Under the pieces are notes generated by a model. That model was not told the origin of the DNA and did no database searches. It worked only from the letters and a program-made list of their open reading frames with translations. A stretch of 64,000 nt of DNA, taken from Maribellus luteus. GTDB taxonomy: Bacteria; Bacteroidota; Bacteroidia; Bacteroidales; Prolixibacteraceae. The first letter of the stretch is position 1. Every line of letters starts with the position of its first letter. Position numbers and translations under genes: made by a program. This document shows, one piece after another, positions 51,642-61,124 of the stretch. The DNA lies in the NCBI RefSeq assembly GCF_003576475.1, contig NZ_QWGR01000014.1, positions 62,001 through 126,000 on the forward strand. Reading direction: 5' to 3'.

Positions 51642-54293
51642 ATGAAGAAATTTATGAACAGATTGATTCTAACTGGCTGTTTTTTTTGCCTTTGTCTTTT
51701 TACTTTTTCTCAGGAATCTTCAGAAATAAAAACAATCCAGTCAGCTTTTAATCCTGATAACGCAGAATGGGACATTGCTTGGCCCGGAGTTGTGTCTCAA
51801 TACGATCTTGTTTACAAAAGTCCTCCGATTGATCCCATGCAGGGTATTCCTTTGGGCAATGGCGATATTGGTGCCCTTTTCTGGTGCGAAGGTTCAAAGA
51901 TTATTGCAGCGGTAAATAAAAGCGACTTGTGGGATGATGCTACTTTTGGCCCATTTCAGAACTGGAGTGATGAAGAGGAGGATTATAGTACTACGCAGCG
52001 GCATGCCTGCCGGATTATTATCGATTTTCAATTCCCGGTTTTTAGTACCATGTACCTTTCTGATTTTAAGGCAAAACTTAATCTGGCTGACGCCTCTCTA
52101 TGCATAGAGGCTCTTAGTCCGTTCGGGAAAGTTAGTTTGAAGGCTTTTGTCGATCATCAAACCGGGCAGCTGCTTTATGAGGTAGATAGCGAGATGAAAG
52201 AAGATACGCCTCTTGAAATAAGTGTTGAACGTTTTGGTTCCCGCACCTATTCTCACTGGTATCGAAAGGTCAATAGAGATGCCTCTATTGGTCTGGAAGG
52301 AACGCAAGTTGTTGCCGATAACGATGGGTGTTTTCTTACCCATAAACTATCTTCGGGAACATTTGGAGTTGGAGGATGTGTCCTTCAAAACAATGAACTG
52401 AATGTAAACTATTCCCGCGAACATTCCCACCGAGCCGTAATTGGGTTATCTGGCAAACTGCATAAGAATGTCCAACTTGCTTTTAGTGTTACTTCCCCTA
52501 CTGAAAACGACCCGGTTTTAGAAGCGAAAATTACCTTAATGGCAGCAAGTAAAACAGGGATTGAGGCTTTTAGAAACTCGAATACTGAGGTCTGGAAATC
52601 GATCTGGAGCCGCTCGTTTATTGATTATGGTGATGACTACCTGAATAACCTATGGTATCTGACTATGTATTATGCAAATACTTCGCAGGGAGGAAAATAC
52701 CCAGGGCGTTTTACTAATGGACTGTGGAGTTGGAGCCACGATGTGCAAAACTGGAACTTCTATTTTCACTGGAACCAGCAGCAATTGTACTGGCCCTTGA
52801 ATGCAGCCGGGTTTCACGAACTGGTTGATCCATATCTCAATTTCAGGTTTAACTCGCTGCCTCTGGCGAAAAAGGATGCTAAAGAGATTTTTAACTCAGA
52901 GGGGGCGTTTTTTTCTGATGTTACGGATCGCCGGGGGTACAATTCATCAAAAGAGAGAGAAAATCACACCCCTGTTGCAGAAATTGCCCTCGATTTTTGG
53001 CGGCAATATCAATATACCGGCGATAAGAAATTCCTGAAAGAACAAGCCCTCCCTTTTATTCTTGAAGGAGCCCGTTTTTTTGAATCGATTTTAGAAAAAG
53101 AAGATGATGGATTATATCATGCAAAAGAAGGTACTGGTTACGAGGGCTGGATAAAATTAAAAGACGGGCTTACCGAATTAACATACGCCCGGGCTTTATT
53201 TGCAGCAACACTTAAAGCGTTGGAAGAGTCCGGAACAAAATTACCGGAGGCTACCCGATGGAAGGATATACTGGATAATCTGGCACCTTTACCTGTAATT
53301 TCTGTAAAAGAGAATACGATTGCCATGAATGATTCATTATTCATTTTAGAAAAAGGGTTCTTTAAAGGGGAAAAGGTTTCTGGGAATGAAATTATGGCCG
53401 CAGGTTGGGGTATTAACGAGAGAGAGTGGTTAACAACCTATAATCCGGTTGATGATTTATCAGAACACCACGGCTTTAGGTGCTTTGACGGAATTTTCCC
53501 TTCAGTTCCTTCATCTCCGGTTTTTCCATCAGGAGTAATCGGGTTAGGAGATAAAGGGAGTGATTTATATGATAAAATGAAAACGACAACGCTTTTGTAT
53601 GGTTCACAAATTACCGGCTGGGACCCTGTTCCTATTGTTTTGGCTCGTCTTGGGCTTTCAGAAGAATTGGCTACTGATTTGGAACGTTTGCCCGGAAGAT
53701 GGCAAATCTATTGTAACGGCTGGGGGCATTGGGGCATGGAAGGTGAAATCAATAAGGATGCCGAATGGTTCTTTAGAACAAATACTGTAAGTGATGTGAA
53801 TGGCGATGAAAAATTCCCTCTCCCAATGTGGCCTTTTCGTCACATGTCGATGGAGTCAATGTCGGTGTTGGCAACAGCAATAAATGAATCTTTATTACAA
53901 AGTTACGACGGTGTTTTACGAATTTTCCCGGCTTTCCATGCGAATAAAACAGGGCGATTTACGCTTCACGCTACAGGAGGTTTTATTGTCTCCTCCGAAA
54001 TTAAGGAAGGTGAAGTTCTATGGATATCTGTAAAAAGCTTATTTGGGAACCAATGCAGGTTGCAATTGCCATGGGATAATGCAGTGGTTCAATCTAACCT
54101 GAATAAAAGAAGTAAAACGGTTCATGGCGACTTGGTAGAAATGAATACAAAACAAGATGAAGTAATTATGATTGTCCCCGAGGGGCAAAGTATTAAATCA
54201 TGGACTGTTGTACAGGAAAAACCTCTACCCAACGATAAAGTAAAATTCCATTCCTCGGGAAAAACACAACTGGGGATACCAAGGATGTTTTAA
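51642..54293 (+). CDS. GH95-like alpha-L-fucosidase/galactosidase-family enzyme
   Basis: This large secreted hydrolase is related to GH95. The signal peptide ends near FSQE (residue 24). The N-terminal beta-sandwich has IPLGNGDIGALFWCEG, typical of GH95. The central (alpha/alpha)6 domain has FHWNQQQLYWPLNAAGFHEL, matching the family's NIN-T-Q-M-N-YWP site, with one of the two Asn residues replaced by His. The C-terminal sandwich has RIFPAFHANKTGRFTLHATGGF. Length 883 residues. It is probably an inverting glycosidase, but the altered water-activating site suggests a substrate other than fucose. Confidence 0.78.
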   Translation: MKKFMNRLILTGCFFCLCLFTFSQESSEIKTIQSAFNPDNAEWDIAWPGVVSQYDLVYKSPPIDPMQGIPLGNGDIGALFWCEGSKIIAAVNKSDLWDDATFGPFQNWSDEEEDYSTTQRHACRIIIDFQFPVFSTMYLSDFKAKLNLADASLCIEALSPFGKVSLKAFVDHQTGQLLYEVDSEMKEDTPLEISVERFGSRTYSHWYRKVNRDASIGLEGTQVVADNDGCFLTHKLSSGTFGVGGCVLQNNELNVNYSREHSHRAVIGLSGKLHKNVQLAFSVTSPTENDPVLEAKITLMAASKTGIEAFRNSNTEVWKSIWSRSFIDYGDDYLNNLWYLTMYYANTSQGGKYPGRFTNGLWSWSHDVQNWNFYFHWNQQQLYWPLNAAGFHELVDPYLNFRFNSLPLAKKDAKEIFNSEGAFFSDVTDRRGYNSSKERENHTPVAEIALDFWRQYQYTGDKKFLKEQALPFILEGARFFESILEKEDDGLYHAKEGTGYEGWIKLKDGLTELTYARALFAATLKALEESGTKLPEATRWKDILDNLAPLPVISVKENTIAMNDSLFILEKGFFKGEKVSGNEIMAAGWGINEREWLTTYNPVDDLSEHHGFRCFDGIFPSVPSSPVFPSGVIGLGDKGSDLYDKMKTTTLLYGSQITGWDPVPIVLARLGLSEELATDLERLPGRWQIYCNGWGHWGMEGEINKDAEWFFRTNTVSDVNGDEKFPLPMWPFRHMSMESMSVLATAINESLLQSYDGVLRIFPAFHANKTGRFTLHATGGFIVSSEIKEGEVLWISVKSLFGNQCRLQLPWDNAVVQSNLNKRSKTVHGDLVEMNTKQDEVIMIVPEGQSIKSWTVVQEKPLPNDKVKFHSSGKTQLGIPRMF

Positions 54294-54326
54294 ACAAAAA
54301 AAATGCAAACTAAATTGATCGCAATG

Positions 54327-56414
54327 AACAAAATAATCATCTTTATTTCAATATTTTTTTTCATTAGTTGCACCAATTCCCCTAAAACAAAGACTGGTTC
54401 TGAAGAATTGGATGATACTACTAATACAAAGCTTGATAGAGCATTTACATCTTTCAGGATTGGAGAGGCCCAGTATCTTTCTGAAAAACGTTTTACAGAG
54501 CTACTTGATTTATTCGACAAGTATAAAGGAGTAACTGATGAAATTACTTTTTTTACACATACTACCCATGCCCCGCTAACACTTGATGATTTCAGGCAGC
54601 GGGTAGACGTTTTAAAGCTTCGAATGGAAGAGGTTCGTAACCGGGGATACAGGACAGGGATAAATATCCTAACGACGATTGGTCATCATAATGAAAATCT
54701 GGATAATTCGTTAAAAGGCGATTATACTAATATGACCGGTATAGAGGGAGATGTTAGCCATGGCTCTTACTGTCCAAATAACAAAAACCTGCAGGAATAT
54801 ATCAGGCAGCTTTATCAGATGACAACCGAGGCAAACCCTGATTATATCTGGATTGACGATGATGTGCGTTTGGGGCACATGCCTATTGGTTATGGCTGTT
54901 TTTGTGATAATTGCCTGAAGATTTTTGAAAAGGAAACAGGTGCCAGGTACAGCCGTGAAGGTTTAAATAAGGCGATGAATGAAGGGACAGTTGACGAAAA
55001 ATTGAAACTTAGAAAAGAGTGGTTGCAACATAACAGAAACACCATTGCCCGGCTATTTGTATTGATTGAAGAAACAGTACATAAAATTAATCCTGATATG
55101 CCTCTGGGGTTTATGACAGGTGACCGATTTTTTGAAGGTTATGATTTTGGGAATTGGGCAAAAATACTGGCAGGACCAAATAACGCACCTGTGATGTGGC
55201 GCCCAGGAGGAGGTTTTTATAACGATGTAAATACCAGTGGACTGGCAGGTAAGTCACACGATATTGGCAGGCAGGTTTCGGTATTGCCCAAAGCTATTGT
55301 TTCTGTCCAGTCAGAGATTGAATGTTTCCCTTATCAGCGATTAAAAAAAGCAGCCAATATTGTTGTTCTTGAAGCAAGTTCGCACATTGCTGCAGGTTGC
55401 ACAGGAGCAGCATTCAATGTACTTTCTATGTATGATGAGCCATTGGATGAATATGAGCCACTTATTGCCCGGTTGCATGAATCGCGTCAATTCTTTGATC
55501 TGATGGTTAAGTCATTGGGCCGTTCTGCACTAACAGGGGTTAATACCCTTTGGAATAAGGATAGTTATATTACCGGTAATTTGAATAATGGCAATTGGGT
55601 AAGTGCAGGTAATCCTGTAATTGGGCATGATATATACAATATTGGGCTGCCTGCTTGTTATTCGAACCAACATGCAGAAGTTACTATATTAGGAAAGGAC
55701 AATATTTATGCATTTTCGAAAGAGGAAATCAAAGAAATTCTTTCAAGAGGTGTGTATATGGATGCAGAAACCTTGCAATATTTAAACAAAATGGGTTTTG
55801 GGGAGTTTACAGGATTTGAAGTAGTAAAGTCGGAAAACGTGGACAGAATCGAAAAATTTTCCACTCACCCCCTGAATGGTAATTTTGCAGGCAGGGAACG
55901 TGATAACAGGCAATCTTTCTGGAAATCTTCAGCTTATACACTCAGAAAAACCAATGAAAATACACAAGTACTTTCTGGTTTAATTGACTATACAGGAACC
56001 AAAGTTTCAGATTGCACAATGGGGGTATTCGAAAATAAACTTGGTGGGCGTATTTGTGTTGCAGGTTATTATCCATGGTCGTTTATGGAAAACCTTTCAA
56101 AAAGTTCACAGATGAAATCCGTTTTCAGGTGGCTTTCTAAAGATAGTTTGCCTGCATATATAGCTTCTTTCCATAAAATGAATCTTTGGGTTCGCGAACC
56201 ACAGGATGGAAAAATTGCACTGGCATTTACCAACTCCTCTTTCGATCCAGCCAAAGATGTAACCCTTATGTTACAAACAGAAAATACAAAAATAAAAGTA
56301 TATGATATGAATTGTAAGGAAACTATCATCCAGTCATCGGGAGAGAATGGGCTTTATCAGAAATTTATTATCCCGGAAGTTGATCCCTGGCAAATGAGGC
56401 TGGTGATTTTATAA
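54327..56414 (+). CDS. Unrecognised lipoprotein, probable TIM-barrel hydrolase
   Basis: I do not recognise the family. The ATG at 54327 begins a lipoprotein signal (MNKIIIFISIFFFISC, Cys16). The region 30-430 looks like a TIM barrel: FDKYKGVTDEITFFTHTTHAPL, GYRTGINILTTIGHHN and NPDYIWIDDDVRLGH are strand-loop motifs with clustered acids. A CFCDNCLKIFEKETG segment is seen in other uncharacterised Bacteroidota barrels. A C-terminal beta domain ends at DPWQMRLVIL. It is the last plus-strand gene of the cluster. Candidate acids are in WIDDD and QSEIECF, but the activity is unknown. Confidence 0.6.
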   Translation, partial: NKIIIFISIFFFISCTNSPKTKTGSEELDDTTNTKLDRAFTSFRIGEAQYLSEKRFTELLDLFDKYKGVTDEITFFTHTTHAPLTLDDFRQRVDVLKLRMEEVRNRGYRTGINILTTIGHHNENLDNSLKGDYTNMTGIEGDVSHGSYCPNNKNLQEYIRQLYQMTTEANPDYIWIDDDVRLGHMPIGYGCFCDNCLKIFEKETGARYSREGLNKAMNEGTVDEKLKLRKEWLQHNRNTIARLFVLIEETVHKINPDMPLGFMTGDRFFEGYDFGNWAKILAGPNNAPVMWRPGGGFYNDVNTSGLAGKSHDIGRQVSVLPKAIVSVQSEIECFPYQRLKKAANIVVLEASSHIAAGCTGAAFNVLSMYDEPLDEYEPLIARLHESRQFFDLMVKSLGRSALTGVNTLWNKDSYITGNLNNGNWVSAGNPVIGHDIYNIGLPACYSNQHAEVTILGKDNIYAFSKEEIKEILSRGVYMDAETLQYLNKMGFGEFTGFEVVKSENVDRIEKFSTHPLNGNFAGRERDNRQSFWKSSAYTLRKTNENTQVLSGLIDYTGTKVSDCTMGVFENKLGGRICVAGYYPWSFMENLSKSSQMKSVFRWLSKDSLPAYIASFHKMNLWVREPQDGKIALAFTNSSFDPAKDVTLMLQTENTKIKVYDMNCKETIIQSSGENGLYQKFIIPEVDPWQMRLVIL

Positions 56415-56448
56415 TACTTGTAATAAATAGGTTTGAAAAACAAGATTA

Positions 56449-56766
56449 TTAAATCGCCTTTTCGTTTTGCTTTCGGGCTGTAGACTCTCTGACAATAAGG
56501 TCATTTTTTATGACAATTGTTTCAGCAACTACATTTTGGTCGTTGTTTTCAATCTGTCGGATTAATAAACGGGCAGCAGCTTGTCCCATTTCAAATGCGT
56601 GGTCGTCGATGGTTGTTAGCGATGGACTAATAATTGTAGAGGCCGGTGTGTTGCTAAATCCAACAACCGCGATATCATTGGGTACATTTATTTTTAGTCT
56701 TTTTGCTGTTTGAATAGCGCTGATTGCAGTATTGTCATTCGCACAAAACATCCCATCGGGGCATTT
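56449..56766 (-). pseudogene. LacI-family regulator, C-terminal remnant
   Basis: This is the C-terminal 100 or so residues of a LacI/GalR-type repressor. Motifs seen are PDGMFCANDNTAISAIQTA and PNDIAVVGFSNTPASTIISPSLTTIDD, the usual effector-binding core. An in-frame stop appears just upstream of PDG, and no DNA-binding domain follows. The gene was lost apart from this tail. It may once have controlled the neighbouring glycosidases. Confidence 0.85.
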
Positions 56767-56926
56767 TGGTTATTTTAAAAGTATATCACCAAATTTCAGT
56801 TCTTCCTTATGACTTACGATTAAATTAGTTCAATAATCTGCAAAGCTTATTTACGACTCGTCAACCATTAAATTTTAAGATGCCCATTTCTCCCGGATGA
56901 AAATACTCTTCTTTAAATTACGCCCA

Positions 56927-58489
56927 TCAATAAAAGATTTGTTTTTCGGGGTCGTTTGTGGAATAGATAAGCATATCAGTCATATCAATCCAATAGCCTT
57001 CTTCGATATTCAAAGCCTTTAAGGTAATTGTGTGTGTGCCTTCCTTCATTTCATAATTCCAGGCTACATCGTGACGACTCACAAGCAGTTGGGTAGACAG
57101 TTTTATTTCCTCCACTAATTTATCGTCAATAAAAAGTTGCACATCGATAGTTGCAGCGGGTAAGTCCTCTTTTTTATAGGCTCTTCCCCTGATTACAAAA
57201 GCACATCCTTCCATTTTCAATGAGACTTCCGGATTTTGCGTTGAAATTTGTTTTTCTACCGTTTGCCTTTCTTTGGGATAAATTCCTTCAAAACTTATTT
57301 CCAGAGGAACTGTTTCAGGTGTTTGGTATTTAACAACCAGATTGTCGCCTTCTTCGTGTCCTCCATTCTTTTTTATCATTTCCGATGCATGACGAAAGCC
57401 GATTTCATATACCGTATTAAGAGACATGTCGGTATGTATGAAATTCAAATCCTCAACTTTGTCAATTCCCTGTTTCCAAAAATCCGGAATTTGACTATAC
57501 CCCAGCATGGTTCCCAGGATTCCTGCAGCATTGGCCGGATTACAGTCCGAATCGTATCCGCATCGTGTGCTGATGTCGACTGTTGCTCCAAAATCGCCTT
57601 GTCCATACAATAACCCGATTACAATGTAAGCAGCATTGATTTTTGCATCGATATTAAACGGACGAAAAACGCCATTCGGACATCCTTTATCAAAAGTCCA
57701 CTTTTTTTGCGTTTCAAACCATGTCTCTTTCCAGTCTTCTGGGTGTTGTTTGTGCCATTTAATCACATCGGCAATGCACTGATAAAATTCACTTTCTGCC
57801 GGGATTAACTTCAAGGCTTCTTCCACAATAAACTCGATATCGTTGTGAATAAAAGCCAGAGAATACATTGCGGCCACATAAATTCCTCCGTAAACACCAT
57901 CGCCATAATTCATGATGTGGCCAATGCTATTTCCTATCTTAGCTGCAGAATTCACCATTCCGGGAGCCATTAATCCTGCGAAATCAGCTTCAATCTGAAA
58001 ATCGATATCATCAGCATGAGGATTATTTTTCCAATACCCGGAAGCAGGAGGCATGATCCCGGCTAGTATATTGGCGCGGGCTGCCTGGTTAGCATGCCAA
58101 AGGGCATATCCCGCGTTGGCAAATGCCAATGCATGCTCTGTAGCCGTAGCATCAAGACCGTGTTCCTCAAAAACTTTTACAAATGTCAAATCCATGTATA
58201 TATCGTCGTATAATCCGGGTGTATTTTCATAATACCAGGCCATACGTGTACTGTCCCAAACAATGGGTACCTCATCACCAATCATGGTGCCGTTCCATTG
58301 AAATTCGGTTGGACCACCATATGTGCAGCCTATAACTTGTCCTGCCCATCCTCCTTTAATTTTGTCCATCAACACCGCTTTGGGAATTATTACTTCCTTT
58401 GCTTTTTGAACCTCCTGTTTACAAGAGATCATTGCAATTAACATACAAAATAGAAAAACGAGATTAATTTGCTTTTTCATAATTTTCAA
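56927..58489 (-). CDS. ADP-ribosylglycohydrolase-like lipoprotein
   Basis: This exported protein belongs to the ADP-ribosylglycohydrolase (DraG) fold. The lipobox ISC is near residue 23 (start Met1 or Met4). Metal-binding acid motifs are GLYDDIYMDLTF in the N-terminal part and GYDSDCNPANAAGILG in the C-terminal part, both characteristic of the family, along with KIKGGWAGQVIGCTYGGP. A C-terminal beta domain of about 150 residues follows, ending in a carbohydrate-binding-like sandwich. Cytoplasmic relatives remove ADP-ribose from proteins. The lipoprotein form near glycosidases suggests a glycoside substrate, as in other Bacteroidota, but this is inference. Confidence 0.85.
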   Translation of the reverse strand: MKIMKKQINLVFLFCMLIAMISCKQEVQKAKEVIIPKAVLMDKIKGGWAGQVIGCTYGGPTEFQWNGTMIGDEVPIVWDSTRMAWYYENTPGLYDDIYMDLTFVKVFEEHGLDATATEHALAFANAGYALWHANQAARANILAGIMPPASGYWKNNPHADDIDFQIEADFAGLMAPGMVNSAAKIGNSIGHIMNYGDGVYGGIYVAAMYSLAFIHNDIEFIVEEALKLIPAESEFYQCIADVIKWHKQHPEDWKETWFETQKKWTFDKGCPNGVFRPFNIDAKINAAYIVIGLLYGQGDFGATVDISTRCGYDSDCNPANAAGILGTMLGYSQIPDFWKQGIDKVEDLNFIHTDMSLNTVYEIGFRHASEMIKKNGGHEEGDNLVVKYQTPETVPLEISFEGIYPKERQTVEKQISTQNPEVSLKMEGCAFVIRGRAYKKEDLPAATIDVQLFIDDKLVEEIKLSTQLLVSRHDVAWNYEMKEGTHTITLKALNIEEGYWIDMTDMLIYSTNDPEKQIFY

Positions 58490-58593
58490 CTTACAAGATT
58501 ACTTGACAATCAAAACAGAAAAGACCTGTAATATGGAATAGACAATAAAACATGTGATTACTAACAGACTACTTTGTTCTTAGGATTGTTGTG

Positions 58594-59394
58594 TCATTTT
58601 TTGTAGACTTTAACATAATCAACAATAAATGTATCGGGAGCACATGCATTTTTAATTCCCTGAAGATAAGAAGGTATTTCCATGCTGAGGATCATGTATT
58701 GATCGATGTGAGACAGTCCCTTGCTTAATTCGTGATATTTAAGCCCGTCGATAAAAAAAGCATATTTTTCGGGCGTCCATTCCAACGCAAAAGTATGAAA
58801 ACCTTTGGAAAGCCCTTCCAGTTCGCTGTTCAGGGCTCCTACTGATTGCTGATTAGGACCGTAGGCCCAGTGAATACAATGAGTCATGTGATCTTCTCCC
58901 AAACCGCGGAAGTATTCAAAAATATCAATCTCCGCACCATAAACAGCAGGATCCTCTCCCTGTGAGATCTGCGGTGACTGCATCCAGAAAGCAGCCCACG
59001 GGCCATCTCCTCTTTGTAGGCGGGCACGGCATTCAAAATACCCGTAAGTGGTATTAAATGTAGCTTGAGTTCCCACTGCACAGCCCATGATGCTGTCTTT
59101 TTTTATGTCGTACATCAGGTACAGGTTTCCGTCTTCAACTTTTACCATCGAAGGATCATTGTACCCAATCCGGCGAGGCCCGTTACCTCTGGTTTTCCAT
59201 TTGGTTGTGTCAAGTTCATTTCCGGAAAAATTATCTTGCCAGAATAGTTTGTACCCTTCTTCCAGCGGGTCAAAGATTTCCTGTGAAAGAGCAGTGTTCT
59301 TTGGAGCCGGAACAGATACTGGTTTTTTCTCTGAAATCCGGCATGCCGGTAATAACGTTGTTATTAAAATCAGTATTGTAAATAAATTTTTCAT
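58594..59394 (-). CDS. GH16 beta-glucanase/galactanase-family lipoprotein
   Basis: This retaining endo-glycosidase has a beta-jelly-roll fold. The ATG at 59394 begins a lipoprotein signal (MKNLFTILILITTLLPAC); the open frame extends to 59421. Counted from 59421, the catalytic signature AEIDIFE holds Glu164 (nucleophile), Asp166 and Glu169 (acid/base), in the beta-bulge form found in laminarinase- and agarase-like GH16. The WAAFWMQSP and HTFALEWTPEKYAFFIDG segments are typical. The subfamily cannot be fixed; beta-1,3-glucan or a marine galactan are candidates. Confidence 0.93.
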   Translation of the reverse strand: MKNLFTILILITTLLPACRISEKKPVSVPAPKNTALSQEIFDPLEEGYKLFWQDNFSGNELDTTKWKTRGNGPRRIGYNDPSMVKVEDGNLYLMYDIKKDSIMGCAVGTQATFNTTYGYFECRARLQRGDGPWAAFWMQSPQISQGEDPAVYGAEIDIFEYFRGLGEDHMTHCIHWAYGPNQQSVGALNSELEGLSKGFHTFALEWTPEKYAFFIDGLKYHELSKGLSHIDQYMILSMEIPSYLQGIKNACAPDTFIVDYVKVYKK

Positions 59395-59495
59395 AAAATA
59401 TAGGTAAAGGTTTATAATCATAACTCTTGGCGAGAAGAACTATGTTTTTATTGTGCTTTTCTGCATCCTCATAATTCAATGGAGAAAATGTTTTT

Positions 59496-59523
59496 AAAAA
59501 GGCCCCGGACAAGAGAATCCGGG
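59496..59523 (-). terminator. Intrinsic terminator after the oxidoreductase gene
   Basis: A 6-bp GC-rich stem (59504-59509 cccgga with 59518-59523 tccggg) encloses an 8-base loop. On the minus strand it is followed, after gcc, by a run of five T residues. It lies 36 bp past the Gfo/Idh/MocA stop codon and should end that operon before GH16. Confidence 0.75.
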
Positions 59524-59558
59524 AGTTCCTTTTTTAAACTACATTATTAAAGAGAAGG

Positions 59559-61067
59559 CTAACTTCGTGGCATTTCGGGTAAGGACCATCCGTTGCGGTA
59601 GGTATGTTTTACCCATTCAGTTGCTAAGTCTTTTGCATTAAACTCTGCAAACTGTCGATTAAAGCGTGGATCTCCATCGATAACTTCAAATTTATCGACA
59701 GAAACGATTTTTATTTTGTCAGAATCGGAGATATTGGTAAAACGCATGTTTTCACCATCCCAATTAAGAGTTCGTTTCAAATCTTGTAACCTAACAGCCA
59801 GCACACCCATTACTACCATTTCATTGAACGGTCCGGCATAAGCGAAATTAGCACTCGCTTCTTTTCTACTACCAGCAGGTTCTTTACAGGCTCGAATCCA
59901 GTCGCGCTCGTGGGCACCGCTCCATGGACCTTCATCAGCCCCTGGAATACGAGGAATAACAGGATCGGGTTCTTTGAAATCATCCATTTTGGAATAGGGA
60001 AGTAAGGTGGGTTTCATTCCGTAATAACTGGTCATTATTTTTCCTTTGGTTCCCACAAAAAGGAGTCCTCCACCAATGTCTTTTCCCAATATTTCACCAT
60101 CGAGCAATTCCAGTGGGCGGCGGGGTAGCAAGCCACCATCGTACCAGGTTACTTTTACTTCGGGCATACCTACATAGGGTAAATTTGTGCGTGCCGGGAA
60201 TGTGTATTCAACAATCTCGGCATGTGGAGCACTTTCTGTGTTAATGAGCGTAGACGAAGCTTCTACTTTACTTGGGTATTTCAACTTGAGTGCCCAGAAC
60301 ACCGGATCAAGAACATGGCAAGCCATGTCACCTAATGCGCCGGTACCAAAATCCCACCAGCCGCGCCAGTTCCATGGAGTATAGGCTGAATGATAGGGGC
60401 GGTGTGCTGCCGGCCCCAGGAAGAGATCCCAGTCCAGCGTTTTGGGAACTTTCATCTTTTCAGTTGGTCGTTGTAATCCCTGTGGCCATACAGGGCGGTC
60501 GGTCCAGGCATGTACTTCAGTCACTTCGCCAATGGCTCCCGACCAGATCCATTCACACACGCGACGAATATCGTTGCCCGAATTTCCCTGGTTTCCCATT
60601 TGGGTCGCAACGCCATATTTTTCAGCCAATCTGGTAAGTAAGCGTGATTCATAAACCGAGTGAGTCAATGGTTTCTGTGTATAAACATGTTTACCCAAAG
60701 TAATGGCATGAGCTGTTACACCGGCATGAGTATGGTCAGGGGTAGCTACCATTACCGCATCGATGGAATTCCCCATTTTGTCGAGCATTTCTCTCCAGTC
60801 TTTGAATTGCTGAGCTTTGGGATAATCGCTGAATGTTTTGGCTGCATAATCCCAGTCGACATCGCAAAGAGCAACAATATTTTCACCGCTCATGTTGCGC
60901 AGATTGTTGCGTCCCATACCTCCAACTCCAATTCCGGCAATATTTAACTTGTCGCTGGGAGCCACATGCCCAAATTGTTTACCCAGAACGCTGCCTGGAA
61001 CGATTGAAAAACCGGCCCCGGCCAACGCAGAGACCTTTACAAATTTTCTTCTGTTGATATTTTTCAT
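59559..61067 (-). CDS. Tat-exported Gfo/Idh/MocA-family oxidoreductase
   Basis: This NAD(P)-dependent oxidoreductase has a twin-arginine signal (NRRKFVKVSALAGAG). The Rossmann motif IAGIGVGGMGRNNL is at about 43-56. The catalytic EKP-type motif reads VYTQKPLTHSVYESR, with Thr-Gln instead of Cys-Glu, as in many Tat-exported Bacteroidota members. The GH109-like C-terminal fold follows. Length 502 residues. It is the third gene of a minus-strand set after the DegT-type and ceramidase-like genes and probably oxidises or hydrolyses an uncommon sugar in the periplasm. Confidence 0.9.
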   Translation of the reverse strand: MKNINRRKFVKVSALAGAGFSIVPGSVLGKQFGHVAPSDKLNIAGIGVGGMGRNNLRNMSGENIVALCDVDWDYAAKTFSDYPKAQQFKDWREMLDKMGNSIDAVMVATPDHTHAGVTAHAITLGKHVYTQKPLTHSVYESRLLTRLAEKYGVATQMGNQGNSGNDIRRVCEWIWSGAIGEVTEVHAWTDRPVWPQGLQRPTEKMKVPKTLDWDLFLGPAAHRPYHSAYTPWNWRGWWDFGTGALGDMACHVLDPVFWALKLKYPSKVEASSTLINTESAPHAEIVEYTFPARTNLPYVGMPEVKVTWYDGGLLPRRPLELLDGEILGKDIGGGLLFVGTKGKIMTSYYGMKPTLLPYSKMDDFKEPDPVIPRIPGADEGPWSGAHERDWIRACKEPAGSRKEASANFAYAGPFNEMVVMGVLAVRLQDLKRTLNWDGENMRFTNISDSDKIKIVSVDKFEVIDGDPRFNRQFAEFNAKDLATEWVKHTYRNGWSLPEMPRS

Positions 61068-61124
61068 GTTTTGTAGTTTTAAAAATGTATCAGGAAGAAT
61101 CCAACGAATATTTGCACTTCTTAC

